Shown here one piece after another: positions 46,449-55,452 of a stretch of DNA of 64,000 bases (its first letter is position 1; every line of letters begins with the position of its first letter). Location: NCBI RefSeq assembly GCF_019443745.1, contig NZ_CP050948.1, positions 2,294,001 to 2,358,000 of the forward strand, in the 5' to 3' direction. A model generated the notes under the pieces. The model saw nothing but the letters and a program-made list of their open reading frames with translations, was not told the origin of the DNA and ran no database searches. The translations under genes and the position numbers were made by a program. The stretch is from Iamia sp. SCSIO 61187 (GTDB lineage: Bacteria > Actinomycetota > Acidimicrobiia > Acidimicrobiales > Iamiaceae).

Positions 46449-47966
46449 TCAGCGCAGCAGGAGGATGACGCCGGCGCCCTCGTAGGCGACGTCGTAGGAG
46501 AGGCCGCGGAGGTTGGCCAGCACCGTGATCTGGTCGCTGTCGGACCAGATGCGGTCGCCGTCGTCGTCGACCGCGGTGGTGTCGAGGATGATGGCCGGGA
46601 CGGTCGGGCGCCAGCCCCGGTCCGGGGGCCCGACCGGTAGCTCGTGGACGGCCCACCGCTCGGCCACCAGCGCGGTCAGCTGGGGCGACACGGCGACGGC
46701 GCCGGTCAGCCCGTAGCCCTCCTCGAGGGTGTCGACGGCCTGCATGCGGCCGCCGTCGACGGCGTCGCGGCCGCCCCACGACCACGGTTCGTTGAACGGA
46801 GATGCCGGCGCGACCTGGACGAAGATGGCGACGGTCGCCAGGACCATGGCGGCCACCACGCGGTGGTCGACCCGGATGCGGCTCACGCTGGGCTGGCCGA
46901 TGCGGGCCAGGGCGACCACGGCGGCGAGGGCCAAGGGGACGACGGCGAGCATCAGCACCGACGGGAGCAGGTCGGCGCCGGGGCCGGGCTCGAGCCCCTG
47001 CCGCACCGCCTCCTCCCCCACCAGGCCGAGCACGATGGGCGGGAAGGCGGGGAGGGCGAACCGGGGCACCACGAAGGGCAGGAAGAGGAACGGACCCACC
47101 AGCAGCACCAGGGCCCCGACGTTGGGCTGCAGGACGAGGTCGGTGACGAGGCGCAGCGGGTCCCGGAGGACGGCGAGCGGTGCCTCGCCGCGGGCCAGGA
47201 CCGCCTCCCCCGAGGTCAGGGGCCCGCTGGGGACGGGGGGCGCGACGACGATGAGGTAGGCCGCCGTCCAGACCGTCCCGAGGGCGGCGGTCAGCGTGCC
47301 CGAGCGGCGGTCGCCCGAGGTGATCCCCAGGAGCCCGAAGGCGATCAGCAGCAGGCCGACGTCGGCGCGGGACGCGACGGCGATCACGACGCACACCCCG
47401 TAGGCGACCCAGCGCCGCCGCTGGCCGAACCACGAGGCCCACGCCAGGGCGGGAACCGCCGGGACCACCGCGCTCCAGCCGCTGAGGTTGGCGGTGTAGA
47501 GGATGGGCGCGGCGGCGTAGGCGAAGCTCAGGGCGACGGTGACGCCGAGGCGGAGGCGGGCGACCTCGCGGGCCATGCGCCAGATCGGGACCACGGCGAG
47601 GCCCAGGCACACGGGCTGCACGACGGCGAGCATCGGGCCCATGGGGATCCAGCGCCCCAACCACAGCAGGGGCAGCGACGTGAACGCCCACTGCCCGGTG
47701 ATCACGTTGCCCCCGGCGATCGACGACGAGGCGCCGTGGCCGTTCTCCAGGTTCCACGCCGCCTGGGTCCACACCGCCAGGGTCGGGCCCCCGTCGAGCT
47801 GGCGCTGGACGGCGAAGCCGATCGTGGCCAGCAGGACGGCCAGCACGCCGCCGATGGCCCACGGGAGGGTCCGGTCGACCCACGGCGTGTCGAGCCGGGC
47901 CTGCCACCGCAGCGAGGACGCGTCGAGGCGCCGGCGGAGACCCATCCTCCTCCGTCCGCCGCTCAT
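46449..47966 (-). CDS. DUF2079-family multi-spanning membrane protein
   Basis: 505 aa with about 9-10 predicted membrane helices starting at about residue 34. The family pattern includes DGGPTLAVWTQAAWNLENGHG, SGWSAVVPAVPALAWASWFGQRRRW and VASRADVGLLLIAFGLLG. DUF2079 members are glycosyltransferase-like GT-C fold membrane proteins of unknown substrate. The C-terminal 120 residues form a soluble domain with many acidic residues. The ATG follows GGGAGGGGGG. Downstream, a convergent HIT gene; upstream, a 16-base palindrome. Confidence 0.85.
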   Translation of the reverse strand: MSGGRRRMGLRRRLDASSLRWQARLDTPWVDRTLPWAIGGVLAVLLATIGFAVQRQLDGGPTLAVWTQAAWNLENGHGASSSIAGGNVITGQWAFTSLPLLWLGRWIPMGPMLAVVQPVCLGLAVVPIWRMAREVARLRLGVTVALSFAYAAAPILYTANLSGWSAVVPAVPALAWASWFGQRRRWVAYGVCVVIAVASRADVGLLLIAFGLLGITSGDRRSGTLTAALGTVWTAAYLIVVAPPVPSGPLTSGEAVLARGEAPLAVLRDPLRLVTDLVLQPNVGALVLLVGPFLFLPFVVPRFALPAFPPIVLGLVGEEAVRQGLEPGPGADLLPSVLMLAVVPLALAAVVALARIGQPSVSRIRVDHRVVAAMVLATVAIFVQVAPASPFNEPWSWGGRDAVDGGRMQAVDTLEEGYGLTGAVAVSPQLTALVAERWAVHELPVGPPDRGWRPTVPAIILDTTAVDDDGDRIWSDSDQITVLANLRGLSYDVAYEGAGVILLLR

Positions 47967-47980
47967 AGCCCCCCTCCCCT

Positions 47981-47996
47981 GGTCACCGTGGTGACC
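47981..47996. promoter_or_regulatory. 16-bp palindrome upstream of DUF2079
   Basis: GGTCACC-GT-GGTGACC, 15 bases before the ATG of the DUF2079 gene (minus strand) and 8 bases after the SRAP gene stop. It may be an operator for the former or a terminator for the latter. Confidence 0.45.
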
Positions 47997-48003
47997 TCGG
48001 CCG

Positions 48004-48741
48004 TCACCCGGGGTCGCCGCCGTGCTCGACGGTGGCCTCGGCCGGGATCGCCTCGATGAGGTGCGGACCCTGGTTGCGGACGTTGCCCACGTCGGTGCTC
48101 ACCGGGTGCATGGTGATGAGCGACGGCGGCGCGGGGACGAGCAGGCGGCCGAGCGTGTCGATGTCGTCGTTCTCAGGGTCGAGCCAGGCGTCCCAGGCCG
48201 ACGGGGGCAGCACGACGGGCATGCGGTCGTGGATCGCCCGCATGGGCTCGTTGGCGGCCGTGGTGATGATCGTCGTCGAGCGCAGCTGCTCGGTGCTCTC
48301 GGCGGCACCGTCGTCGCCCTGGGGGCCCCGCCACACCTCCCACAGGCCGGCGAAGGCGAAGGGCTCGTCGTCGGGGCGGTGGATGAAGTACGGCTGCTTG
48401 CGCTTCTGGCCCGGCAGCTTCTTCCACTCGTAGAAGCCGTCGGCCGGGACGATGCAGCGCCGCCGCCTGAACGCCGGCTTGAAGGCACCCTTGGTGGCCA
48501 GGGTCTCGGCGCGGGCGTTGATCATGCGGTTGCCGACCTTGGGGTCCTTGGCCCAGCCCGGGACGAGGCCCCAGTGGAAGGCGTCGACCCGACGGACCCC
48601 GCCGTCGGCGTGGACCACGTAGACGTCGGTGGTGGGGGCCACGTTGTAGGTCGGCTCGAGCGCCTCGTCGACGGTGCCCTCGGCGCCGAAGTAGGAGGCC
48701 AGGTCGGCCGGCGAGCTGGAGGAGACGAACCGGCCGCACAT
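48004..48741 (-). CDS. SRAP (SOS response-associated) peptidase, HMCES/YedK-like
   Basis: 245 aa. Begins MCGRF: Cys2 becomes N-terminal after Met removal and forms a thiazolidine crosslink to abasic sites in single-stranded DNA. Further conserved points are YNVAPTT, WGLVPGWAKD, NARAET, PADGFYEWKK (catalytic Glu) and MHPVST (catalytic His). It protects abasic DNA at replication forks. The ATG at 48741 is required by the Cys2 rule and has a TAGCGT box eight bases upstream; a longer reading at 48849 would destroy the N-terminus. Confidence 0.95.
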   Translation of the reverse strand: MCGRFVSSSSPADLASYFGAEGTVDEALEPTYNVAPTTDVYVVHADGGVRRVDAFHWGLVPGWAKDPKVGNRMINARAETLATKGAFKPAFRRRRCIVPADGFYEWKKLPGQKRKQPYFIHRPDDEPFAFAGLWEVWRGPQGDDGAAESTEQLRSTTIITTAANEPMRAIHDRMPVVLPPSAWDAWLDPENDDIDTLGRLLVPAPPSLITMHPVSTDVGNVRNQGPHLIEAIPAEATVEHGGDPG

Positions 48742-48749
48742 CGGGGGCG

Positions 48750-48755
48750 ACGCTA
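48750..48755 (-). promoter_or_regulatory. -10 box for the SRAP gene, leaderless-type
   Basis: TAGCGT on the minus strand, eight bases before the ATG at 48741. Confidence 0.5.
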
Positions 48756-48905
48756 CCGGCCCCGCCCGGCCGGGGGGCTGACGGGTCGCGGCACGCGCTG
48801 CCGTGACATCGGTCGCATCTCGCCCGAAAGGGCTTGTGCCTGGATGCACAAGCGGTGGAAGGTGGTTCCCTCCAGTCCCCCCGCCTGTCGCCGATGGAGT
48901 CGCAG

Positions 48906-51269
48906 ATGTTCGCTCGCCTGGGTCGTTGGTGCCACGACCGCCGTTGGATCGTCCTCGGCCTCTGGATCGTCGCCCTCGTCATCGCCGGGGCGGCGTCGGG
49001 CGCGCTCGGCACCGAGTCGGAGTCGAACCCGTCGCTGCCCGGGGAGGCGCAGCGCGGCCTCGACATCCTCGAGCAGGGCTTCGACGGGGGCGGCGGGGAC
49101 CAGGCCGGCTCGATCGTCTTCCGGTCCGAGACCGAGGTGACCGATCCGGCCGTGCAGGGCCCGATGGAGGACCTGCTCGCCGAGGTCGAGGAGGTCAGCG
49201 GCATCACCGTCGTCAGCCCCTACGGCGAGGGTGGTGCCCGGCAGATCTCGCAGCAGGGCGACGACGCCGGTCGCATCGCCTTCGCGTCGCTCCAGGCCCC
49301 CACCGGGTGGTCGTTCGAGGACTTCACCGCCGCCGGCGAGGAGATCCGGCCCCTGGTCGAGGAGGCCGACGTCCCCGGCACCGAGGTGTACCTGGGCGGC
49401 GGCAGCTTCGCCGAGTTCGAGGAGCCCTCGTCGGAGATCCTCGGCGTCGGCTTCGCCATCGTCATCTTGATCCTGGCCTTCGGGTCGGTGCTGGCCATGG
49501 GCCTGCCCATCGGCGTCGCCCTGTTCGGGATCGGCGTGGGCACCTCGATCGTCGGGATCCTCTCCAACGTCGTCACCGTGCCCGACTTCGCCACCATCCT
49601 CGGCGTGATGATCGGCCTCGGCGTCGGCATCGACTACGCCCTCTTCATCGTCACCCGGTACCGGGAGAACCTGCACCACGGGATGGAGCCGGCGCGGGCG
49701 ACGAGCGTCGCCATCGACACCTCCGGCCGGGCCGTGGTGTTCGCCGGGGCGACCGTCGTCATCTCGCTGCTCGGCATGACCATCATGGGGCTGAGCTTCG
49801 TGACCGGTCTGGCCATCGGGGCCGCCAGCGTCGTGGCCGTCACCGTGGTCGCGTCGATCACCCTGCTCCCCGCGCTCCTCGGCTTCGCCGGCACCCGGGT
49901 CGAGGTGACCCGCTGGCGCGGCCTCGTCACCGCCGGCCTCGTCGCCCTGGCCCTCGTCCTGTTCGGCCTCGGGGTCCCGAGCGGCGTGTCCTCGGTGCTG
50001 CTGGTCGCCGGCGTGGCCGTCCTCCTGCTCGGCCTCGTCGTCCGGCCCCTCAAGCGCGAGGTCAACATGCGGTCGCGGCGGTCGGCCGAGGAGACCTTCG
50101 CCTACCGGTGGAGCCGGGTCGTCCAGCACCACCCGTGGCGGTCCGCCGTCGCCGGCACCGTGTTCCTCTGCGTCCTCGCCATCCCGGTGTTCGGCCTGCG
50201 GCTGGGCTTCTCCGACGAGGGGAACTACCCCGAGGGGACCGACACCCGGACCGCCTACGACCTGCTGGCCGATGGCTTCGGGCCCGGCTTCAACGGCCCG
50301 CTCCTCGTCGTGACCGAGATCCCCGAGGGCACCGACCCCGCCGTGCTCGAGCAGATCAGCGCCGCCCTCGCCGAGACCGAGGGCGTGGCCTTCGCCTCCC
50401 CCGCCATCCCCAACGACCCCGAGGACCCGAGCGCGGCCACGGCCGCCCTGTGGCGGGTGATCCCCACCACCTCGCCACAGGACGAGGGCACCACCGAGCT
50501 GGTCGAGCGCCTGCGCGACGACGTCCTGCCGGCGGCGGTCGGCGACTCCGAGGTCGACCCGCTCGTCACCGGCTCGGTCGCCATCCTGGCCGACTTCTCG
50601 ACCTACCTGTCGGCCCGCCTGCCCTTCTTCTTCGCCGCCGTGCTGGCCCTGTCGTTCCTGCTCCTGATGGCCGTGTTCCGCTCGATCCTGGTGCCGCTCA
50701 AGGCGGTGCTCATGAACCTGCTGTCGATCGGGGCCGCCTACGGCGTCGTCGTGGCCGGGTTCCAGTGGGGCTGGCTCGGCCCGCTCCTGAACATCGACGG
50801 GGCCCCCATCGAGCCCTTCCTCCCGATGATGCTCTTCGCCATCGTGTTCGGGCTCTCGATGGACTACGAGGTCTTCCTCCTGTCCCGCGTCCGGGAGGAG
50901 TGGCTGCGCACCGGTGACAGCCACGAGTCGGTGGCCAACGGCCTGGCCGCCACCGCCCGGGTCATCACCGCCGCCGCCTTGATCATGGTGTTCGTCTTCG
51001 GTGGCTTCCTCCTGGAGGACGACCGGATCATCAAGCTGATGGGCGTCGGTCTGGCCACCGCCGTCCTCCTCGACGCCACCGTGGTCCGCATGCTCCTGGT
51101 GCCCGCCACCATGGAGCTGCTCGGCGACCGCAACTGGTGGCTGCCGTCGTGGCTCGACCGCCTCCTCCCGAACATCGACGTCGAGGGCCACGTCGAGTAC
51201 GACGACCAGGACGACGCCGGCGACCCCGACGCCGCCGGCGAGCCCGAGAAGGAGCTCGCCCCGGTCTGA
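48906..51269 (+). CDS. MMPL/RND-family membrane transporter
   Basis: 787 aa, two RND halves with about 11-12 membrane helices. Each half carries a proton-relay Asp-Tyr pair in a membrane helix: GLGVGIDYALFIVTRYRENL and FGLSMDYEVFLLSRVREEW. Periplasmic loops are about 160 residues each; the C-terminus is acidic. MMPL proteins export lipids, siderophores or drugs; the nearest form is the widespread actinobacterial MMPL type. The ATG at 48906 (MFARLGRWCHDRRW) has GGAG six bases upstream. The gene stands alone; substrate unknown. Confidence 0.92.
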   Translation: MFARLGRWCHDRRWIVLGLWIVALVIAGAASGALGTESESNPSLPGEAQRGLDILEQGFDGGGGDQAGSIVFRSETEVTDPAVQGPMEDLLAEVEEVSGITVVSPYGEGGARQISQQGDDAGRIAFASLQAPTGWSFEDFTAAGEEIRPLVEEADVPGTEVYLGGGSFAEFEEPSSEILGVGFAIVILILAFGSVLAMGLPIGVALFGIGVGTSIVGILSNVVTVPDFATILGVMIGLGVGIDYALFIVTRYRENLHHGMEPARATSVAIDTSGRAVVFAGATVVISLLGMTIMGLSFVTGLAIGAASVVAVTVVASITLLPALLGFAGTRVEVTRWRGLVTAGLVALALVLFGLGVPSGVSSVLLVAGVAVLLLGLVVRPLKREVNMRSRRSAEETFAYRWSRVVQHHPWRSAVAGTVFLCVLAIPVFGLRLGFSDEGNYPEGTDTRTAYDLLADGFGPGFNGPLLVVTEIPEGTDPAVLEQISAALAETEGVAFASPAIPNDPEDPSAATAALWRVIPTTSPQDEGTTELVERLRDDVLPAAVGDSEVDPLVTGSVAILADFSTYLSARLPFFFAAVLALSFLLLMAVFRSILVPLKAVLMNLLSIGAAYGVVVAGFQWGWLGPLLNIDGAPIEPFLPMMLFAIVFGLSMDYEVFLLSRVREEWLRTGDSHESVANGLAATARVITAAALIMVFVFGGFLLEDDRIIKLMGVGLATAVLLDATVVRMLLVPATMELLGDRNWWLPSWLDRLLPNIDVEGHVEYDDQDDAGDPDAAGEPEKELAPV

Positions 51270-51359
51270 CCGGCCGGCACCCGCCCCTCCCCCGCTGTTC
51301 ACCGTGCGTTGACGCGGTGGACCAGCACGGCTCACGTCGATGGCGTAGACATCGCCGCC

Positions 51360-51458
51360 ATGCGCACGCTGCTGACCCGGGACCTCGCGGCCTGGGGCGG
51401 GACCGCCGCCCTCGTCGCCACCTGCATCGCCCTCTGGGCGGCCGTCCTCCTCGGCTGA
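51360..51458 (+). CDS. Possible 32-aa single-helix membrane peptide
   Basis: ATG at 51360 to TGA at 51456-51458. It encodes an Arg/Asp-containing start and one hydrophobic helix (AAWGGTAALVATCIALWAAV). There is no Shine-Dalgarno sequence. It lies between two real genes in 300 bases of otherwise empty sequence, so it may be real, but length and chance argue for caution. Confidence 0.3.
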   Translation: MRTLLTRDLAAWGGTAALVATCIALWAAVLLG

Positions 51459-51569
51459 GGCTCGCCCTCGGGGTCTCCGTGCCCCGCGACCGCCGAAGCC
51501 GGCGCCGCCCGCCCCCGTCGTGGGAGACTGGTGCGACGCCGCTCGCTGCGCGAGGTGGACGGAGGCAGG

Positions 51570-52415
51570 ATGTCGACGCTTCGACGTTCGATCGAGGGAG
51601 CGAGGGACCTGGTCGATGACGCCCTCGTCGAGGCGGACGAGCAGTGGCGGGTGGCCAGGCCGATCGGCCTCGCCCTCCTGGTCACGCCCCTCCTCGCCGC
51701 CGTCGCGGTCGCTGCGACGCTGGTCCATCGTCCGCTGTTCAGGTGGCTGACCGGCGAGGACGGGATCCTCGAGTGGAGCCAGTTCGTCGCCGACGTCATC
51801 GGCGTGGGTGCCGCCGTCGGGGTGGTGTCGCTGCTCTGGAGGCGGCGGGAGGTCGCTCCCGCGCTCTTGTGGGTCGCGTTCGCCGCCGCCCTGGTCTTCA
51901 TCGCCGGTGAGGAGATCTCGTGGGGTCAGAGGGTGTTCGACCTCGACACCCCGGCCGCGCTCGAGGGGCGGAACCACCAGGGCGAGTCGAACGTCCACAA
52001 CATCCGGGTCGTCCAGGACTCCATCAACGTCGGGTTCATGCTGGTCGGCCTCTACGGCAGCGTGGTGGCGGTGACCCTCCGCCGTCGGCTGGAGGAGGTG
52101 CGCCGCCCGCCGTGGTTCGACCTCGTCGTGCCGCCGATGGTCCTCTCGAGTGCGTTCCTGCTCGTGTTCGCCTACAAGCTCCTGCGCCTGGTCGCGCTCC
52201 AGTCGCCTCGCTTCACGATCGTCAAGTACGGCGAGGTCATCGAGCTGTGCACCGCCGGCGCTCTGTCGCTCTTCGCCATCCTCAGCGTCCGTCGCCTGTC
52301 CGGGCCCGGGGTGGCGCGTCGCGACGGGTCAGCGGGGCCGGTGACGATCGACCTCAGGGATGGCGTCGCCGCCCGGCAGGGCGCGGCGCGACCCCAGCAG
52401 CGCACGCACCGGTAG
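51570..52415 (+). CDS. Multi-spanning membrane protein with GEEISWGQR motif
   Basis: 281 aa with about six membrane helices. The charged motif VFIAGEEISWGQRVFDLDTP lies between helices three and four and is a recurrent signature of a family of bacterial membrane proteins of unknown function (EEISWGQR). Helix five contains YKLLRL. The start is the ATG at 51570 with GGAGGCAGG directly before. No neighbour shares its strand operon. No reaction can be assigned, although the buried acidic/His pattern suggests an enzyme rather than a transporter. Confidence 0.8.
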   Translation: MSTLRRSIEGARDLVDDALVEADEQWRVARPIGLALLVTPLLAAVAVAATLVHRPLFRWLTGEDGILEWSQFVADVIGVGAAVGVVSLLWRRREVAPALLWVAFAAALVFIAGEEISWGQRVFDLDTPAALEGRNHQGESNVHNIRVVQDSINVGFMLVGLYGSVVAVTLRRRLEEVRRPPWFDLVVPPMVLSSAFLLVFAYKLLRLVALQSPRFTIVKYGEVIELCTAGALSLFAILSVRRLSGPGVARRDGSAGPVTIDLRDGVAARQGAARPQQRTHR

Positions 52416-52425
52416 CGGAGCCCCC

Positions 52426-52662
52426 TCAGACGGCGTCGGCCCGGAGGGCGTCGAGCTCCTCGATGGTCCAGTCCCGCTCGCTCGTCCCCTGCCACTGCAG
52501 GCGCTGGTGCGACCGCGCTCGCGACCGGCGCCGGAGCAGCGCGCCCACGGCCACGATCACGACGAGCAGCACGGCACAGATCACCGATGGGTCCACGTCA
52601 TCGCCCCGAGTCGTCGTCGCCCGCACGCCGACCATCTCACGTCCGAGCGTCGTCGTCGTCAC
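52426..52662 (-). CDS. Small single-pass membrane protein
   Basis: 78 aa by the longest reading (GTG 52662), or 69 aa from the ATG at 52635, which follows GGACGTGAG. One membrane helix (VICAVLLVVIVAVGALL) and a basic, then acidic cytoplasmic tail (WTIEELDALRADAV). Ends 10 bases from the convergent gene's stop. Function unknown. Confidence 0.55.
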   Translation of the reverse strand: MTTTTLGREMVGVRATTTRGDDVDPSVICAVLLVVIVAVGALLRRRSRARSHQRLQWQGTSERDWTIEELDALRADAV

Positions 52663-52782
52663 CCGGCCGGGGGTGATGCGGATCAGCGGGGCTCCAGTCC
52701 TCCCCCCGGAACACGCTGCGTGGCGGCACCGCCGCCCGGGGTCCCGGATCGCCCCGGCCGGCGGTGCGGCGGCGACCCCGGC

Positions 52783-53166
52783 TCAGCCTGCGGCGAGCTT
52801 GGTCGCGATGTGGTCCATGACGGCACCGTGGCTGTCCTGCGGGCTGAACAGGACGAGCTCGGCGTCGTCGTCGACGCGCACGCTGTGACCCGCAGGCCAG
52901 TGGAAGACGTCGCCGGCCGAGCAGCTCTCGGTGCCGCCATCGGTGTAGGTGACGACGACCTGGCCCTGGATGACGTAGCCCCAGTGGGGCGAGGCGCAGG
53001 CGTCGCCGTCGAGGCCGACCAGCAGCGGGGCCAGGTCGGTGCCGGTGGCCAGGCTGAAGTACTCGGCGCCCATCGCCCCCTCGGCCGTGCCGAAGTCGGG
53101 GACCTGGCGGGCGACGGCTCCGGGGGCCTCGAGGCGGACGGGGATGTCGGTCTTGGTGATGTGCAT
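52783..53166 (-). CDS. Cupin-domain protein
   Basis: 127 aa single cupin. Motif 1 is SPHWGYVIQGQVVVTYTDGGTESCSAGDVFHWPAGHS, with the His and acidic residues of a metal-binding cupin partly replaced (one His in the first strand, a His in GHSVRV). Possibly a sensor or small isomerase/dioxygenase-like protein. The ATG follows AGGAGATCACC. It is divergent from the large TPR protein, with 71 bases between, which suggests the two genes are functionally coupled. No further motif. Confidence 0.85.
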   Translation of the reverse strand: MHITKTDIPVRLEAPGAVARQVPDFGTAEGAMGAEYFSLATGTDLAPLLVGLDGDACASPHWGYVIQGQVVVTYTDGGTESCSAGDVFHWPAGHSVRVDDDAELVLFSPQDSHGAVMDHIATKLAAG

Positions 53167-53225
53167 GGTGATCTCCTGGTTCGTGAGCGGCGGGGCTCTC
53201 AGGAGAAGGACGTGATGATCGTTGT

Positions 53226-53231
53226 CACAAT
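53226..53231 (+). promoter_or_regulatory. -10-like box for the TPR regulator gene
   Basis: CACAAT, six bases before the GTG at 53238. Weak -10 match but correct spacing for a leaderless start. Confidence 0.4.
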
Positions 53232-53237
53232 GGGACG

Positions 53238-55304
53238 GTGAGCGAGCCGGCAGAGATCGAGGCGGCGGTCGCCGAGGGGCGGTGGGCGGAGGCCCTGGAC
53301 CTCCTGGATGCCGAGCCCGGCGCCGCCCGGTCGCCGGCCCTGCACGAGCTGCGGGCCCGGGCGGCCTACGGCAACGGCGACTTCGAGGCGTCGATCGCGG
53401 CGTGGGAGGCCCAGCACGGTCTGCTGTGCACCGCCGGTGACCACGTCGGCGCCGCCCGTGCGGCCGCCATGATCGCCATGTTCCTGATGATCGACACCGG
53501 CCTCATGGCCCCGGTCCGGGGCTGGCTGCGCCGGGCCGTGCACCTGCTCGACGGGCACGACGAGGGTCCGGTGCACGCCGTGGTCGCGGCGATCCGCGCC
53601 TACGAGCGGTTCATGTGCGGCGACATGGCCGCGGCGAGGGAGCAGGCCGACATGGCCATCGCCCTCGGCCGACGGCAGGACTCCTCGGCCGCCGAGGTCA
53701 TCGGTCGGACCGCGAACGCCCGCATCACGATCCTCGAGGGCCACGTCGCCGAGGGCCTCGACCAGCTCGACGAGGTCGGCGCCGTGCTCATGTCGGGGGA
53801 GGTCGACCCGCTCACGACCGGGATGATGCTGTGCGAGCTGGTCTGCGCCGCCCAGGGCCTGGCGCTCCACGACATGGCCTCCGAGTGGACCGACGCCATG
53901 GAGCGATGGCGGCCCGACGCCGCCTTCGGGGGGCTGCACGGACGGTGCCGCGTCCACCGGGCGGAGATCCTGCGTGTGTCGGGACCGTGCGCGGCGGCGG
54001 AGCACGAGGCCCTACGGGCCTGCGACGACCTCAGGCCGTGGATGCGGCGCGAGTTCGGCTGGCCCCTCGCCGAGCTGGGGAACATCCGGCTCCGCAAGGG
54101 CGACCTCGCCGGCGCCGAGGAGGCCTACCGCGCCGCCCACGAGCACGTCTGGTGCCCCCACCCGGGCCTCGCCCTCGTCCGCCTCGCCCAGGGCGACCTC
54201 GACGCGGCGACGAGCCTGATCGCCGACGCCGTGGACCACCCGTCCCAGTCCCCGTCCAAGGAGCGGCCGCCCTTCGGTGACCTGGTCCTGGCGCCCCTGC
54301 TCGAGGCGCAGGTCGAGATCGCGGTGGCGGCCGGCGACCTGGCCACCGCTCGACGGGGGAGCACAGCCCTCCGTTCCATCGCCACCGTCTACGCCAGCCC
54401 CTGGCTGGACGCGTCGGCGTGCCTGGCCGAGGCGCGCGTCGACCTGCTGGCCGGTGACCACGACGGCGCCGTCGGTGCGAGCACCTCGGCGGCCTCCGTC
54501 TGGGCCGAGGTGGGGGCCCCCTACGAGGCGGCGGTGGCCCGGTTGGTGCTCGGTCAGGCCCACGCCCGGGCGGGGCGACAGACGACAGCCCGCCTGGAGT
54601 GGCAGGCGGCGCAGTCGGCCTTCGCCGCGTTCGGTGCCGAGCTCCAGGCGGCGAACGCTCGCCGTCTGCTCGACGGGACGGCCCCCGCGGATGCGCACCG
54701 AGGCAGCAGCCCGGTCGCCGAGGCGACGTTCCGGCTCGACGGTGACGTGCGCATCGTCGCCTTCGCCGGCCGGTCGGCGACGGTCCGGGACCTGAAGGGC
54801 TTCCGCTACCTGGTCCGGATGCTGGCCGACCCCGGGCGCGAGTTCCACGTGCTCGACCTCGTCGCCGTCGAGCAGGGATCTCTGCCGACCGGGCCGCCAG
54901 CCGGCGTGGGGCCCGGCGACGCCCTCACCTCCGGCGGCGCCGGCCTGCCGGCGCTGGACGATGAGGCCCGGCACGCCTACAGGCGGCGCCTGGCCGAGGT
55001 CGACGAGGACATCGAGGACGCGCTCCGGTGCAACGACCCGGCGCGGGCCGAGCTGGCCCAGTGCGACCGCGACTACTTGGTCGCCGAGCTCGCCTACGCC
55101 GTCGGCCTCGGCGGACGGCTGCGCGCCGTCGGCAGCGATGCCGAGCGAGCCCGGGTCGCGGTGGCCCGCACCCTCCGCTACGCGACCGCTCGGCTGGCCG
55201 AGCACGCCCCGGAGCTGGCCGCCCACCTCGCCAACTGCCTCCACACCGGCACCTACTGCTCGTACCGGCCGGACCCCCTCGCCCCCGTCGCCTGGTCGCT
55301 GTGA
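53238..55304 (+). CDS. LuxR/AfsR-type TPR protein lacking a DNA-binding domain
   Basis: 688 aa. Residues about 1-470 are TPR-like helical repeats (RLAQGDLDAATSLIADAVDHP, LADRQTTARLEWQAAQSAF). A C-terminal module, known from actinobacterial LuxR- and cyclase-linked proteins, begins at about 510 (RDLKGFRYLVRMLADPGREFHVLDLVAVEQG) and ends with AELAAHLANCLHTGTYCSYRPDP. No Walker motif, AAA domain or LuxR helix-turn-helix is present, so it cannot be a complete LAL regulator. It may scaffold or modulate other factors. GTG at 53238; divergent from the cupin gene. Confidence 0.8.
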   Translation: MSEPAEIEAAVAEGRWAEALDLLDAEPGAARSPALHELRARAAYGNGDFEASIAAWEAQHGLLCTAGDHVGAARAAAMIAMFLMIDTGLMAPVRGWLRRAVHLLDGHDEGPVHAVVAAIRAYERFMCGDMAAAREQADMAIALGRRQDSSAAEVIGRTANARITILEGHVAEGLDQLDEVGAVLMSGEVDPLTTGMMLCELVCAAQGLALHDMASEWTDAMERWRPDAAFGGLHGRCRVHRAEILRVSGPCAAAEHEALRACDDLRPWMRREFGWPLAELGNIRLRKGDLAGAEEAYRAAHEHVWCPHPGLALVRLAQGDLDAATSLIADAVDHPSQSPSKERPPFGDLVLAPLLEAQVEIAVAAGDLATARRGSTALRSIATVYASPWLDASACLAEARVDLLAGDHDGAVGASTSAASVWAEVGAPYEAAVARLVLGQAHARAGRQTTARLEWQAAQSAFAAFGAELQAANARRLLDGTAPADAHRGSSPVAEATFRLDGDVRIVAFAGRSATVRDLKGFRYLVRMLADPGREFHVLDLVAVEQGSLPTGPPAGVGPGDALTSGGAGLPALDDEARHAYRRRLAEVDEDIEDALRCNDPARAELAQCDRDYLVAELAYAVGLGGRLRAVGSDAERARVAVARTLRYATARLAEHAPELAAHLANCLHTGTYCSYRPDPLAPVAWSL

Positions 55305-55452
55305 TCGAAGCGCACGCGTGCCGACACCTCGGTGCCCTCTTCGGCCACCGCCCGAGACCGGTGCCGGACGGAGGGATGTCGAAGACAGGCGCCCGGCTCC
55401 GTCCGGGGTGTGAGCGAGGGCACCGGCCCTCGCCGTGAACCCAGGAGCCTCG

